The position numbers and the translations under genes were made by a program. Positions 15,852-24,654 of a DNA stretch of 64,000 nucleotides are shown here, piece after piece (positions within the stretch are counted from its first letter, which is position 1; each line of letters opens with the position of its first letter). The notes below the pieces were generated by a model that worked only from the letters and a program-made list of their open reading frames with translations, made no database searches and had not been told where the DNA came from. Where the stretch lies: NCBI RefSeq assembly GCF_009467805.1, contig NZ_WIAY01000008.1, positions 70,629 through 134,628 of the forward strand, in the 5' to 3' direction. Source of the DNA: Stenotrophomonas nematodicola (GTDB taxonomy: Bacteria > Pseudomonadota > Gammaproteobacteria > Xanthomonadales > Xanthomonadaceae).

Positions 15852-17195
15852 ATGAGCACGACCATCCCTCCAGCGATTCCGCACGCCGCCTCCCGCGCCG
15901 CCCTGCGCCGCTCCATTTCCAACACCCTGAAAGGCTCGGCCGGCAATCTGGTCGAGTGGTATGACGTCTACGTCTACTCGGTGTTCGCGGTGTACTTCGA
16001 ATCGCAGTTCTTCTCGGCCGCCGACAAGAACTCCACGCTCTACGTCTGGGCGATCTTCGCCGCCACCTTCCTGATGCGCCCGATCGGGGCGTGGTACTTC
16101 GGCCGCTTCGCCGACCGCTACGGCCGCCGCCTGGCGCTGACCGTCTCGGTGACGGTCATGGCCGCCTGTTCGTTCCTGATCGCCATCACCCCCACCGCGT
16201 CGCAGATCGGCATCTGGGCGGCGGTGATCCTGCTGTTCGCACGCCTGCTGCAGGGCTTTGCCACCGGCGGCGAGTACGGCACCAGCGCCACCTACATGTC
16301 CGAAGCGGCCATCCCGGGCCGGCGCGGCTTCCTGTCCTCGTTCCACTACGTCACCCTGGTCGGCGGCCATGTGCTGGCACAGCTCACGCTGCTGGCCATG
16401 CTCATGTTCTGGGATAAGCCGCAGATCTCCGAATGGGGCTGGCGCATCGCCTTCGGCATCGGCGGGATCGCTGCGATCGTGGTGTTCTGGCTGCGCCGCA
16501 CGATGGACGAGTCACTGGGCGAGGACTCCATCGAGGCGGCCAGGACGGGCAAGGCCAAGGCCTCCGGCTCGATGTACGAGTTGTTCGTGCACCAGTGGCG
16601 TCCGCTGCTGCTGTGCTTCCTGATCACCGCCGGCGGCACCGTGGCGTTCTACACCTACTCGGTCAACGGGCCGAAGATGATCCAGAGCGCCTTCGCCGGC
16701 GACGACGTGATGACCGGCACCCTGATCAACCTCGGCGTGCTGACCTTCCTGATGGTGCTGCAGCCGATCGGCGGCTGGCTGTCGGACATCGTCGGACGCA
16801 AGAGCCTGCTGGTGTTCTTCGGCGTCGGCGGCGTGCTGTACACCTGGTACCTGATCACCGAACTGCCCAACCAGCACGACCCGCTGATGGCCTTCCTGGT
16901 GCTGGCGATCGGCTTTGTCATCCTTACCGGCTATACCTCGATCAACGCCGTAGTGAAGGCCGAACTGTTCCCCACCCACGTGCGTGCGCTGGGCGTGGGC
17001 TTCGGCTACGCGGTGGCCAACTCGCTGTTCGGCGGCACTGCCCCGCTGCTGTACCAGGGCGCACTGAAGACCGGCCATGTCACCTCGTTCGCGATCTATG
17101 TCACCGCCGTGATCGCGGTGTCGCTGGTGGTCTATGTGTTCTTCCTGAAGAACAAGGGCCCGAACTGGCTGGATGGCACCCGCACGCACCCGTAG
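15852..17195 (+). CDS. kgtP: KgtP-like MFS dicarboxylate/proton symporter
   Basis: A 447-residue, twelve-helix major facilitator of the metabolite/H+ symporter group. Diagnostic segments are SAGNLVEWYDVYVYS in helix 1, FADRYGRR in the first loop, GEYGTSATYMSEAAIPGRRGF in helix 4 and the following loop, and SDIVGRKSLL in the second half. The GEYGTSATYMSE sequence is shared with E. coli KgtP, the 2-oxoglutarate permease. The ATG at 15852 is preferred to an in-frame upstream start because it gives a normal N-terminus. The gene is alone on its strand and converges on the M28 peptidase gene. Confidence 0.83.
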   Translation: MSTTIPPAIPHAASRAALRRSISNTLKGSAGNLVEWYDVYVYSVFAVYFESQFFSAADKNSTLYVWAIFAATFLMRPIGAWYFGRFADRYGRRLALTVSVTVMAACSFLIAITPTASQIGIWAAVILLFARLLQGFATGGEYGTSATYMSEAAIPGRRGFLSSFHYVTLVGGHVLAQLTLLAMLMFWDKPQISEWGWRIAFGIGGIAAIVVFWLRRTMDESLGEDSIEAARTGKAKASGSMYELFVHQWRPLLLCFLITAGGTVAFYTYSVNGPKMIQSAFAGDDVMTGTLINLGVLTFLMVLQPIGGWLSDIVGRKSLLVFFGVGGVLYTWYLITELPNQHDPLMAFLVLAIGFVILTGYTSINAVVKAELFPTHVRALGVGFGYAVANSLFGGTAPLLYQGALKTGHVTSFAIYVTAVIAVSLVVYVFFLKNKGPNWLDGTRTHP

Positions 17196-17244
17196 GCGCG
17201 GCGACGCGACACGACAGGCATCGGGCGGTGCGGCGGCGGACGCG

Positions 17245-17268
17245 CCGCAGCGCCCTCGGGCGCTGCGG
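17245..17268. terminator. Strong hairpin between convergent genes
   Basis: An 11-bp perfect inverted repeat, CCGCAGCGCCC and GGGCGCTGCGG, separated by TC, lies between the permease and peptidase stop codons. There is no T-run on either strand, so it may act as a weak bidirectional terminator or mRNA-end stabiliser. Confidence 0.55.
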
Positions 17269-17331
17269 CTGTCGCAGGGGCGGGTCGGGACGGCGGGAGT
17301 GGCAGCGCGGTTCCGGCGCCGGCGCTGAGGG

Positions 17332-18984
17332 TCAGCGGCGCGCCGACTCACTCTGCTCGCGCACCGCGCGGAACTCCGACCCCTCTTCCCAGTGCGGCCA
17401 GCGCCGGCTGTTGGCCAGTTCCGCGCCCAGGTCGTAGACCAGCAGGGTGTCGGCGGCATGGCCGCTGGCGTCCCAGCTCGGGGTCCAGGCGTCGCAGGCC
17501 TGGTGGTAGCAGGCGGCGAAGTACGCATCGCGCAGCGCGCGGCCCTTCTCCACCCCGCCGTCGGTCATGTCCAGCCCCGGGCCGATGGTGATGGCGGGCA
17601 CGCCCAGACGCGCGAACGCGAAATGGTCCGCGCGGTAGAAGAAGCCGGCTTCCAGATTCGGATCCGGCGAATAAGTGCGGCCACGGGCCTTGGCCACGCG
17701 CGCCAGGTCGCCTTCCAGCGACACCCGGCCCTTGCCCCACGACGCGATGTCGCGGGTCGGGCCATCCGGGCTGAACATCTCGATGTTGAGCACGGCGGCG
17801 GTCTTGTCCAGCGGCGCCAGCGGGTGAGCCGCGTAGTAGCTGGCCCCGAGCAGGCCCTTCTCTTCGGCGGTCAGCGCCACGAAGTACAGCGTGCGCTGCG
17901 GCTGCGGGCCGGCGGCGAACACCCGGCCCAGCTCCAGCACGGTGGCCACGCCGGTGGCGTTGTCGATCGCGCCACGGCGGATGCGGTCGCCCTTCGCGTC
18001 CGGCTGGCCGATGCCGAACGCATCCCAGTGTGCGGAGAAGATCACCGCCTCATCGGCGTGCGCACCACCGGGCAGCTTGGCCACCACGTTGCGGGTGATC
18101 ACCTGCTCACGCTTGAGCTTGAAGTTCACCGACAGGCGCGCGTCGCCGAGTGCGACCGGGGTGAACGCCGGCGTCATCGCCCGGCGCTTCTCGGCTTCGA
18201 AATCCAGTCCGGCATCGCGGAACAGCTGCTCGGCCAGCGCGCGCTGCATCCAGCCGCGGACCGGCACGTGCTGGGCCAGCGCCTGCTCGGGGGTGCGCTC
18301 GATGTCGAACAGCGGCGAGGTACCGGAGCTCTTCACCGTGGCCCAGCCGTACGCGGCCGGCGTGGTTTCATGCACGATCAGCACGCCCTGCGCGCCGCGC
18401 CGCGCGGCTTCCTCGAACTTGTAGGTCCAGCGGCCGTAGTAGGTCACCGCCTTGCCATCGAATGCGCCGGGCGCATCGGCCTCGAAATCGGCATCGTTGA
18501 TCAGCATCACGGCGATCTTGCCGTGCAGGTCGACGTCCTTGTAGTCGTCCCACTGCCGCTCCGGCGCGTCGATGCCATAGCCGACGAACACCAGCGGCGC
18601 GTCCTGGATGTCCACCGCCGCCTGCGGCCGCAGGCTCTGCAGCGTCACGTCCTCGCCATTGACAAGCGGATGCGCTCTGCCGTTCTGGCGCAGCTGCGCG
18701 CGCACCGGGCCATCGACCTGCGCACGCACCATCGGCACCGGCTGTACCCAGGTGCCGTCCACGCCGCCGGGCTGCAGGCCGTACCTGCGGAACTCCTCGG
18801 TCAGGTACTGGACAGTCCGTTCTTCGCCCGCCGACGCCGGCGCGCGGCCTTCGAACGCGTCAGACGCAAGGATGCGCACGTGCCGCGACAGCGCGTCCGG
18901 GTCGATGCCGCCACCGGGCAGGTCGTTGGCCGCGTGGGCCAGACCGCCGACGAACAGACAGGACGACAACAGCAGCATGCGCAT
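17332..18984 (-). CDS. Secreted M28-family zinc peptidase
   Basis: A 550-residue protein with a signal peptide (MRMLLLSSCLFVGGLAHA). A PA-like insert (VFVGYGIDAPERQWDDYKDVDLHGKIAVMLIND to ARRGAQGVLIVHE) precedes the M28 catalytic domain. Candidate zinc and catalytic residues are in SAHWDAFGIG, GAIDNATGVA, LTAEEKGLLGA, NIEMFS and YRADHFAFA. An in-frame GTG lies 18 bp upstream; the ATG at 18984 places the signal peptide at the start. It is probably an aminopeptidase or di-/tripeptidase in the periplasm or medium. Its substrate range is unknown. Confidence 0.88.
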   Translation of the reverse strand: MRMLLLSSCLFVGGLAHAANDLPGGGIDPDALSRHVRILASDAFEGRAPASAGEERTVQYLTEEFRRYGLQPGGVDGTWVQPVPMVRAQVDGPVRAQLRQNGRAHPLVNGEDVTLQSLRPQAAVDIQDAPLVFVGYGIDAPERQWDDYKDVDLHGKIAVMLINDADFEADAPGAFDGKAVTYYGRWTYKFEEAARRGAQGVLIVHETTPAAYGWATVKSSGTSPLFDIERTPEQALAQHVPVRGWMQRALAEQLFRDAGLDFEAEKRRAMTPAFTPVALGDARLSVNFKLKREQVITRNVVAKLPGGAHADEAVIFSAHWDAFGIGQPDAKGDRIRRGAIDNATGVATVLELGRVFAAGPQPQRTLYFVALTAEEKGLLGASYYAAHPLAPLDKTAAVLNIEMFSPDGPTRDIASWGKGRVSLEGDLARVAKARGRTYSPDPNLEAGFFYRADHFAFARLGVPAITIGPGLDMTDGGVEKGRALRDAYFAACYHQACDAWTPSWDASGHAADTLLVYDLGAELANSRRWPHWEEGSEFRAVREQSESARR

Positions 18985-19065
18985 CGGATTCACGGCAGAC
19001 ACCAGGCGGAAAACGGAAGGCCCGAGTGTAACGTGACACCTGCATGACCGCTGCCCCGGCCGCCC

Positions 19066-19998
19066 TCAACGCCGGTCGCGATCCAGCCAACAGGCCAGGC
19101 CCTGCGCGTTGAGCTCGATGTCCATCGCCAGCACCTGCGTCACCGCCGCATCATCCAGGGGGCAGCCGTGGGCCTGCGCGCGCTCCAGGTACAGCGCGGT
19201 CAACGCGGCCACCAGACAGCGGTGGCGGTCCGGCCGTGCATCGCACTGGCGCGCGATGTCGGTCATCGCATCGATCTGCTCGACCAGGTCGGCGGCCAGG
19301 CGCGGTACGTCGTCCACGCGGCCGTAGTGGGTCAGGTACATCGCCTGCGGGGAGCGGTCGAGCATGCGCGCGATCGACTGTTTCAGCGGCTCCGGCTCGA
19401 ACTGCACCGGCGAAGAGGTGGGCAGGATGAACGGCCCGCGCGCGCTGTCCAGCTCGCGGTAGGACAGGCCGAAGGTATCGCCGGTGAACCAGCTCGCGCT
19501 GCGCGCATCCCACACGCACAGATGGTGGCGTGCATGGCCAGGCGTGTGCACGCAGTCCAGCACGCGCCCGGCGAGATCGACGCGATGGCCATCCTCGGCA
19601 ATCACCACGCGTTCGGCCGGCACCGCCAGGATTGGACCGTAGCTGCGCTTGATTTCCGCTTCGCCATACACCTCGGTGGCGCCGGCGATCAGCCGGGTCG
19701 GATCGACCATGTGCGGAGCACCGCGCGGGTGTACCACCAGCCTTGCGTTGGGCAATTGCTGCATCAGCAGGCCTGCGCCGCCGGCATGGTCCAGATGCAC
19801 ATGGGTCAGCACCAGCCAGTCGACCGCATCGGCGGGTACCCCCGCGCGTGCCAGCGCCTTGAGCATGGCCGGCACGGCCAGCCCGGTACCGCAGTCGATG
19901 AACGCAGCGCGCCCGTTTTCGACCACCAGATAGGCGGCGTCGAAGTCGTCGCGCTGGAACGCGGTATCGATGGTGTGGATGCTGGGGTCGGAGGTCAT
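19066..19998 (-). CDS. MBL-fold metallohydrolase
   Basis: A 310-residue metallo-beta-lactamase fold enzyme. The metal-binding motif is THVHLDHAGG, with further ligands in HTPGHARHHL, TGDTFG and LTHYGRV. The start at 19998 (MTSDPSIHTIDTAF) has AGGGA at suitable distance; an upstream in-frame ATG lacks this. The glyoxalase-II-like layout with a C-terminal helical tail suggests thioester or lactone hydrolysis, but no specific substrate can be assigned. Confidence 0.85.
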   Translation of the reverse strand: MTSDPSIHTIDTAFQRDDFDAAYLVVENGRAAFIDCGTGLAVPAMLKALARAGVPADAVDWLVLTHVHLDHAGGAGLLMQQLPNARLVVHPRGAPHMVDPTRLIAGATEVYGEAEIKRSYGPILAVPAERVVIAEDGHRVDLAGRVLDCVHTPGHARHHLCVWDARSASWFTGDTFGLSYRELDSARGPFILPTSSPVQFEPEPLKQSIARMLDRSPQAMYLTHYGRVDDVPRLAADLVEQIDAMTDIARQCDARPDRHRCLVAALTALYLERAQAHGCPLDDAAVTQVLAMDIELNAQGLACWLDRDRR

Positions 19999-20043
19999 CG
20001 GCTCATCCCTGGCGGAAAATCGGCACATTACGCCACGCCCAGT

Positions 20044-20382
20044 CTAGGGCGAACCCGCCGCCGGCTTCGATGCGGCTTTGGTCGAACGCCGCGCCAGCAC
20101 CGGCCCGCGCAGCAGGATCGCGGCCACCATCACCGCCAGGAACGCACCGTAGGCATACAGCACGGCCAGCACCTGCCGCCAGATCGGGCCAGCATCGGAC
20201 TGCACCACACCGATGTGATGGCCCCACAGCATCGCCAGGATGCTCAGGGCGAAGGCCAGTGCCAGCGCGACGCCGTCGAACAGGCGGCGCGATGGGCCAC
20301 GTGGCTGCCGCGGAAACAGCCAGTACAGCGTACCCAACAGCACGAACCAGGGCAGGAACAATACCAACGACAACCAGGCCAT
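20044..20382 (-). CDS. Small inner-membrane protein of unknown function
   Basis: A 112-residue protein with three predicted membrane helices (about residues 4-24, 38-56 and 71-91) and a basic C-terminal tail. I do not recognise a family. It lies 45 bp upstream of the MBL gene and downstream of the trpS hairpin, so it may be expressed separately from trpS. Confidence 0.7.
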   Translation of the reverse strand: MAWLSLVLFLPWFVLLGTLYWLFPRQPRGPSRRLFDGVALALAFALSILAMLWGHHIGVVQSDAGPIWRQVLAVLYAYGAFLAVMVAAILLRGPVLARRSTKAASKPAAGSP

Positions 20383-20440
20383 TGCAGTCTCCCGTGCAGG
20401 ATGCCCGCATCATGCCATGCGTCGGTGCCGCCGGCGGCAG

Positions 20441-20463
20441 GGTACCGGCACCAGGCCGGTACC
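20441..20463 (-). terminator. Hairpin after trpS
   Basis: GGTACCGGC and GCCGGTACC form a perfect 9-bp stem with a 5-nt loop, 7 bp beyond the trpS stop codon. No T-run follows, so it is either an incomplete terminator or a 3'-end stabiliser. Confidence 0.5.
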
Positions 20464-20470
20464 GCTGCGA

Positions 20471-21766
20471 TCAGGCCTGCTCGCGCAACACCTGCAGGGC
20501 ATCGAGCACGACCGCCACATCGACCTCGACCTTGAACAGCTCGCTCTGCAGGCCATCGCCGTGCGTGGTCTGCTTGAGCACGCCGATCAACTGGCCGGCA
20601 TCACGCGGCGAATCGAAGGCCTCGCTCTGGATCAGCAGGCTGCCGTCACCGGCCAGCAGCTTGAAGTAGAACCGGCCGTCCTTTTCGCGGTACTGCTTGA
20701 ACATCGGCGGCGCCGCGCGTGCTTCGCCGCTGTCTTCGCTGGCCACGCCACCGGCGCTGGACAGATCGCGCAGGCCCACCGCATGGCGCAGTTCGGCCAG
20801 CAGCGGCACCGCGTACTGCTCGCGCAACTGCTGGCCGCGGCGACGCAGCAGCGCCTCGATCTTCTCCGGCTCGGCCATCAGCGCTTCGTAGCGCTCGCGC
20901 AGCGGGGTCAGCTCGGCGTCGATACGCTCGAACAACTGCTGCTTGGCATCGCCCCAGCCGATGCCGTCGGCGAATGCCTGGGCGAACGCAGCCGTCTGCT
21001 CGGCAGTGGCGAAGGCCTGGTACATCTGGAACAGCGCCGAGCCCTCGGTGCTCTTGGGCTCGCCGGGTGCGCGCGAGTCGGTGAGGATCGAGAACACCAG
21101 CTTCTTCAGCTCCGCGCGCGGCGCGAACAGCGGAATGGTGTTGTGGTAGCTCTTGCTCATCTTGCGGCCGTCCAGGCCGGCCAGCGTGGCCACCTGTTCG
21201 TCGATCACCACCTCCGGCAACGGGAAGTACTCCTTGCCGTAGACATGATTGAAGCGCTGGGCGAAATCGCGCGCCATCTCGATGTGCTGGATCTGGTCAC
21301 GGCCGACCGGTACGCGGTCGGCCTTGAAGATGAGGATGTCGGCCGCCATCAGCACCGGGTACATGAACAGGCCCGCGCTGATGCCGGCATCGTCGTCGAG
21401 CTGCTCCTCGCGGTTCTTGTCCACGGCCGCCTTGTAGGCATGGGCACGGTTGAGGATGCCTTTGCTGGCGATGACGGTCAGGAACCACATCAGCTCGGTG
21501 GTTTCCGGGATGTCGCTCTGCCGGTAGAACCACACCTTGTCCGGATCCAGCCCGCACGCCAGCCAGCTCGCGGCGATTTCCAGGGTCGAGCGCTGGGTCC
21601 GCGCCGGCTCCTGCGCCTTGATCAGGCTGTGCAGGTCGGCCAGAAAGAAGAAGCTCTCGATGCCGGAGGCCTGGCTGGCCGCGATGGCCGGACGGATGGC
21701 CCCCACGTAGTTGCCCAGATGGGGGGTGCCGGAGGGGGTGATGCCGGTAAGAACGCGGGTGGTCAT
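20471..21766 (-). CDS. trpS: Tryptophanyl-tRNA synthetase with C-terminal extra domain
   Basis: A 431-residue class I synthetase that charges tRNA-Trp. The HIGH-like element is TPSGTPHLGN (residues 10-19) and KMSKS is at 202-206. The start at 21766 (MTTRVLTGITPSG) fits the family; the upstream extension does not. The catalytic and anticodon-binding part ends near residue 335, the normal length. A linker rich in Ala/Ser/Glu is followed by an extra domain of about 75 residues (357-431), with RFYFKLLAGDGSLLIQSEAF resembling the short DUF1508/YegP-type beta domain. I infer a lineage-specific fusion. Confidence 0.95.
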   Translation of the reverse strand: MTTRVLTGITPSGTPHLGNYVGAIRPAIAASQASGIESFFFLADLHSLIKAQEPARTQRSTLEIAASWLACGLDPDKVWFYRQSDIPETTELMWFLTVIASKGILNRAHAYKAAVDKNREEQLDDDAGISAGLFMYPVLMAADILIFKADRVPVGRDQIQHIEMARDFAQRFNHVYGKEYFPLPEVVIDEQVATLAGLDGRKMSKSYHNTIPLFAPRAELKKLVFSILTDSRAPGEPKSTEGSALFQMYQAFATAEQTAAFAQAFADGIGWGDAKQQLFERIDAELTPLRERYEALMAEPEKIEALLRRRGQQLREQYAVPLLAELRHAVGLRDLSSAGGVASEDSGEARAAPPMFKQYREKDGRFYFKLLAGDGSLLIQSEAFDSPRDAGQLIGVLKQTTHGDGLQSELFKVEVDVAVVLDALQVLREQA

Positions 21767-21873
21767 GAGGGAATCATTACGGACAGTTGAACGCCCCCAG
21801 TTTACCTGCCCGCGCGCAACCCCGTTGGACCGGCTGGGGCGTTCAATCCCGTACCCCAACCCGGATGCCTGCC

Positions 21874-22671
21874 ATGAAACGCCTGATTCTGCCCCTGCTG
21901 GCCATGTGGATGCTGTGCGGTTTCACGCCCGTGGCCCCGTTCCCCGATGATGCCGGGCCGGTATCGCTGCAGGTGGTGGACCGCGACAGCGGCCGCACGC
22001 TTCGCCAGTATCCGGACGGCTCCCAGCGCTGGATCGCCGGTCAGCAGGGCCACCGCTACAGCGTGGCATTGCGCAACGACAGCAACGAACGCGTGCTCGT
22101 GGTGCTGTCGGTGGACGGCCTGAACGCCATCACCGGCGAGGTCGCCGCTCCCGGACAGACCGGCTATGTGCTCGACCCGTGGCAGCGGGCGGAGATCAGC
22201 GGCTGGCGCAAGTCGTCGCGCGAGGTCGCCCAGTTCGTGTTCAGCGACCCTGGCCGCAGCTACGCGGCACGCACCGGCCGCCCCGACAACATCGGCGTGA
22301 TCGGCATCGCTGTCTTCCGCGAAGCGGCGCGCTACGCCCCGGCGCCACCGATCGCCCGCCCCTCGCGCCCGATCCTGCGCGAGGCCCCGCAGGCCGAGGC
22401 GGCGGCCGACGTGGCTTCTGCCCGCGGAGCAGCGGCGCCCGCCCCGCAGCTCGGCACCGGGCACGGTGCGCGCGAGTATTCGCGCGCGGACAACACCACC
22501 TTCGACCGCGCCACGCGCATGCCAACCCAGCGGCTGGATGTGCGCTACGACAGCGAGCGCAACCTGATCGCGCGCGGGGTCATGCCGCGCCGTGCGCTGC
22601 GCCGCGACGATGCCCCGCAGTCCTTCCCGCAGGGCTATGTCCCGGACCCGCCGTCCTACCGCGGGCGCTGA
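21874..22671 (+). CDS. Secreted protein of unknown function
   Basis: A 265-residue protein with a signal peptide (MKRLILPLLAMWMLCGFTPVAP). The first half contains a beta-rich region (VSLQVVDRDSGRTLRQYPDGSQRWIAGQQGHRYSV, then VVLSVDGLNAITGEVAAPGQTGYVLDP) and WRKSSREVAQFVF. The second half is Ala/Pro/Arg-rich and low in complexity. The segment with 'VLVVLSVDGLNAITG' resembles periplasmic proteins annotated only as conserved hypothetical. An ATG three codons earlier is possible. It is divergent from trpS and converges on csbD. Confidence 0.75.
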   Translation: MKRLILPLLAMWMLCGFTPVAPFPDDAGPVSLQVVDRDSGRTLRQYPDGSQRWIAGQQGHRYSVALRNDSNERVLVVLSVDGLNAITGEVAAPGQTGYVLDPWQRAEISGWRKSSREVAQFVFSDPGRSYAARTGRPDNIGVIGIAVFREAARYAPAPPIARPSRPILREAPQAEAAADVASARGAAAPAPQLGTGHGAREYSRADNTTFDRATRMPTQRLDVRYDSERNLIARGVMPRRALRRDDAPQSFPQGYVPDPPSYRGR

Positions 22672-22704
22672 AAAAGAAAAAGCGGGCCGCGCGATGCGGC
22701 CCGC
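22671..22704 (-). terminator. Terminator of the CsbD gene
   Basis: On the minus strand GCGGGCCGC-ATCGC-GCGGCCCGC (9-bp perfect stem) is followed by TTTTTCTTTTT. The T-run reaches the stop codon of the convergent plus-strand gene. Confidence 0.92.
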
Positions 22705-22756
22705 CTGGTTTCATACCCTGGCGGCCGTGCCGCCTCACTGCACGCGGCGTACCGCG

Positions 22757-22978
22757 TCAGTGGAAATCCGGATAATCCTTGCGCATGGCTTTCTCGAAGT
22801 CGCGCACTTCGTTTTCAGCGCGGTCGCGCGCCCAGCCATAGCGCTCCTGCAGCCGGCCTGCCAAGTACTCGGCATTGCCCTCGGCCACCTTGAAATCGTC
22901 GTCGGTCAGATCGCCCCACTTGGCCTGTGCCTTGCCCTTGAGCTGCGTCCACTTGCCGGAAATGATGTCTTTGTTCAT
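22757..22978 (-). CDS. CsbD family stress protein
   Basis: A 73-residue hydrophilic protein beginning [29 protein letters not shown], the exact layout of the CsbD/YjbJ family. Members accumulate under general stress or in stationary phase; their molecular function is unknown. It has its own terminator and about 130 bp of upstream sequence for a promoter. Confidence 0.95.
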   Translation of the reverse strand: MNKDIISGKWTQLKGKAQAKWGDLTDDDFKVAEGNAEYLAGRLQERYGWARDRAENEVRDFEKAMRKDYPDFH

Positions 22979-23108
22979 GGGTTGGCATCCTTGTTTGAAA
23001 CGGCACCGTCGCCGCAGGTACAGAGTGCGCGGGTGCGCGTTTGGTGGCGGTCAAGCGAGGATGAAACGGATGCTCACGAGCTTGAATGGTTCACTACTGC
23101 ACGCAACG

Positions 23109-23136
23109 AAAAAGGCCGGGAAATCCCGGCCTTTTT
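23109..23136. terminator. Bidirectional terminator
   Basis: AAAAAGGCCGGGA and TCCCGGCCTTTTT form a 13-bp perfect inverted repeat with an AA centre, giving a GC stem with a T-run on both strands. It ends the entericidin gene on the minus strand, 20 bp after its stop. Confidence 0.93.
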
Positions 23137-23156
23137 CTGGGTGTCCGATCCGGGGA

Positions 23157-23294
23157 TCAGTTGCCCTTGGCAGCGTCTTCCACCGTCTCGCCCGCCTTCT
23201 GTACATCCTTGCCGGCACCGGCAACGGTGTTGCAGCCGGCGAGCATCGCCACCGAGAACATCGACAACAGCATCAGTGCAATAACACGCTTCAT
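23157..23294 (-). CDS. Entericidin-type small lipoprotein
   Basis: A 45-residue lipoprotein: signal sequence with lipobox LAGC, then NTVAGAGKDVQKAGETVEDAAKGN, the short amphipathic helix typical of entericidin A/B. The ATG at 23294 is set by an AGGAG ribosome site; the frame extends 15 codons further upstream without support. Family members are small outer-membrane lipoproteins linked to stress and autolysis in E. coli. Confidence 0.93.
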   Translation of the reverse strand: MKRVIALMLLSMFSVAMLAGCNTVAGAGKDVQKAGETVEDAAKGN

Positions 23295-23496
23295 GGGGTT
23301 CTCCTGTTTGATCAACTTCATCACCGGTATCCGGTCCACCTGTCAGACGAGCGATGCTCCTCTTCCCGATCGCGGGGCGGGGGTCGAATCGACACTGCCG
23401 CCGCGTGATGTGCAATCTGGCGGCAGCGGCGTGCAGCGAATGTGAACGCGCCCTGCCACCATTCAGCCACGCGGCGCACGGCACGCCGCCACGGTG

Positions 23497-24417
23497 TCAA
23501 TCGCGCATCAATGTCGATTTGCCAAACAGGCTTTCCACCAGGTCCACCGCCAGCTCGGCGGTGGTGTTGCGGTTGTCCAGCAGGGGATTGAGCTCCACGA
23601 TGTCCAGCGAGCCCATGCGCCCGGTGTCGGCGATCATTTCCATCACCAGCTGGGCTTCGCGGTAGTTCACGCCACCCGGCACGGTGGTGCCTACGCCCGG
23701 GGCGATGCTCGGGTCCAGGAAGTCCACGTCGAAGCTGACATGCAGGTGGGTGGTGGCGTCGATCCCCTTCAGCGCCGCTTCCATCGTGCGCTTCATGCCG
23801 GCCTCGTCGATGTAGCGCATGTCGTACACATCCACCTGATGCTGCTTGATCAGGCGCTTCTCATCCTGGTCCACCGACCGGATGCCGATCTGATGCACCT
23901 GCTGCGGGCGGATCGCCGGCGCATCGCCGCCAAGCCGGGTCAGCGCATCCGGGCCCAGCCCGCACAGGCAGGCCACCGGCATGCCATGCACGTTGCCCGA
24001 CGGGGTGACGTCGCTGGTATTGAAGTCCGAGTGCGCATCCAGCCACAGCACGCGCAGGGTCTTGCCCTGCTCGCGGCACCATCGCGCCACCGCCGTGATC
24101 GAGCCGATGCCCAGGCAATGGTCGCCGCCGAGCATGATCGGCATGCGGCCCGCCTGCAGTTCGGCGTAGGTGGCGTCCATCAGCGCACGGTTCCACGCCA
24201 CCACTTCATCCAGGTGGCGGTAGCCGTGCACCGGCGCGGTCCACGGGTTGCGCGGGCCATCCAGGTTGCCGATGTCGCGCACGTCCACGCCGCGCGCGGC
24301 CAGGGCATCGCCGAGGCCGGCAATACGCAGTGCGTCCGGCCCCAGACCTGCGCCGCGATGGCCTGCTCCGATGTCGGTGGGAACGCCGATCAGGGAAACC
24401 GGGGGATACATCGCCAT
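23497..24417 (-). CDS. rocF: Arginase
   Basis: A 306-residue ureohydrolase that cleaves arginine to ornithine and urea. Manganese ligands are visible in GGDHCLG (H100), LDAHSDFN (D127, H129, D131) and SFDVDFLDP. The substrate-binding SGNVHGMP motif (about 140-147) is typical of true arginases rather than agmatinases. The start MAMYPPVSLIG at 24417 has a GGAG about 10 bases upstream; MYPPVS two codons later is equally possible. It is a single gene on its strand. Confidence 0.92.
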   Translation of the reverse strand: MAMYPPVSLIGVPTDIGAGHRGAGLGPDALRIAGLGDALAARGVDVRDIGNLDGPRNPWTAPVHGYRHLDEVVAWNRALMDATYAELQAGRMPIMLGGDHCLGIGSITAVARWCREQGKTLRVLWLDAHSDFNTSDVTPSGNVHGMPVACLCGLGPDALTRLGGDAPAIRPQQVHQIGIRSVDQDEKRLIKQHQVDVYDMRYIDEAGMKRTMEAALKGIDATTHLHVSFDVDFLDPSIAPGVGTTVPGGVNYREAQLVMEMIADTGRMGSLDIVELNPLLDNRNTTAELAVDLVESLFGKSTLMRD

Positions 24418-24515
24418 CGCTGCTGCTCCATTGCAAAGAAGCACAGTCTAGCCAGCGCGACGGCGCGGGACTCGCGGCGCTGCAGCAGGTAACGAGGGGA
24501 AGCAGCGGACAATCA

Positions 24516-24540
24516 GTAGCCACCGACCGTTGGTCGGTGG
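24516..24540 (+). repeat. SMAG-type REP overlapping the tRNA 3' end
   Basis: GTAG (24516-24519) is followed by CCACCGACC-GTT-GGTCGGTGG, a perfect 9-bp stem ending at 24540. The last three bases of the right arm (24538-24540) are the complement of the CCA of the tRNA-Thr gene. The stem would form immediately after the mature tRNA in the precursor transcript. Confidence 0.85.
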
Positions 24541-24613
24541 TGCCGGCACCCGGATTCGAACTGGGGACCTACCGCTTACAAGGCGGTTGCTCTACCAACT
24601 GAGCTATGCCGGC
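24538..24613 (-). tRNA. tRNA-Thr (anticodon TGT)
   Basis: A 76-nt cloverleaf with encoded CCA. The acceptor stem is GCCGGCA/TGCCGGC, the D arm AGCTCAGTTGGTAGAGC, the anticodon stem ACCGC/GCGGT with loop CTTGTAA (anticodon TGT, reading ACA), and the T arm CCCAGTTCGAATCCGGG. All stems are complete. It lies just downstream of the SPOR-protein gene on the same strand. Confidence 0.97.
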
Positions 24614-24654
24614 ATCGGCACGGCGAACGGCGCTGCCGTCGCGGAGCGTGGATT

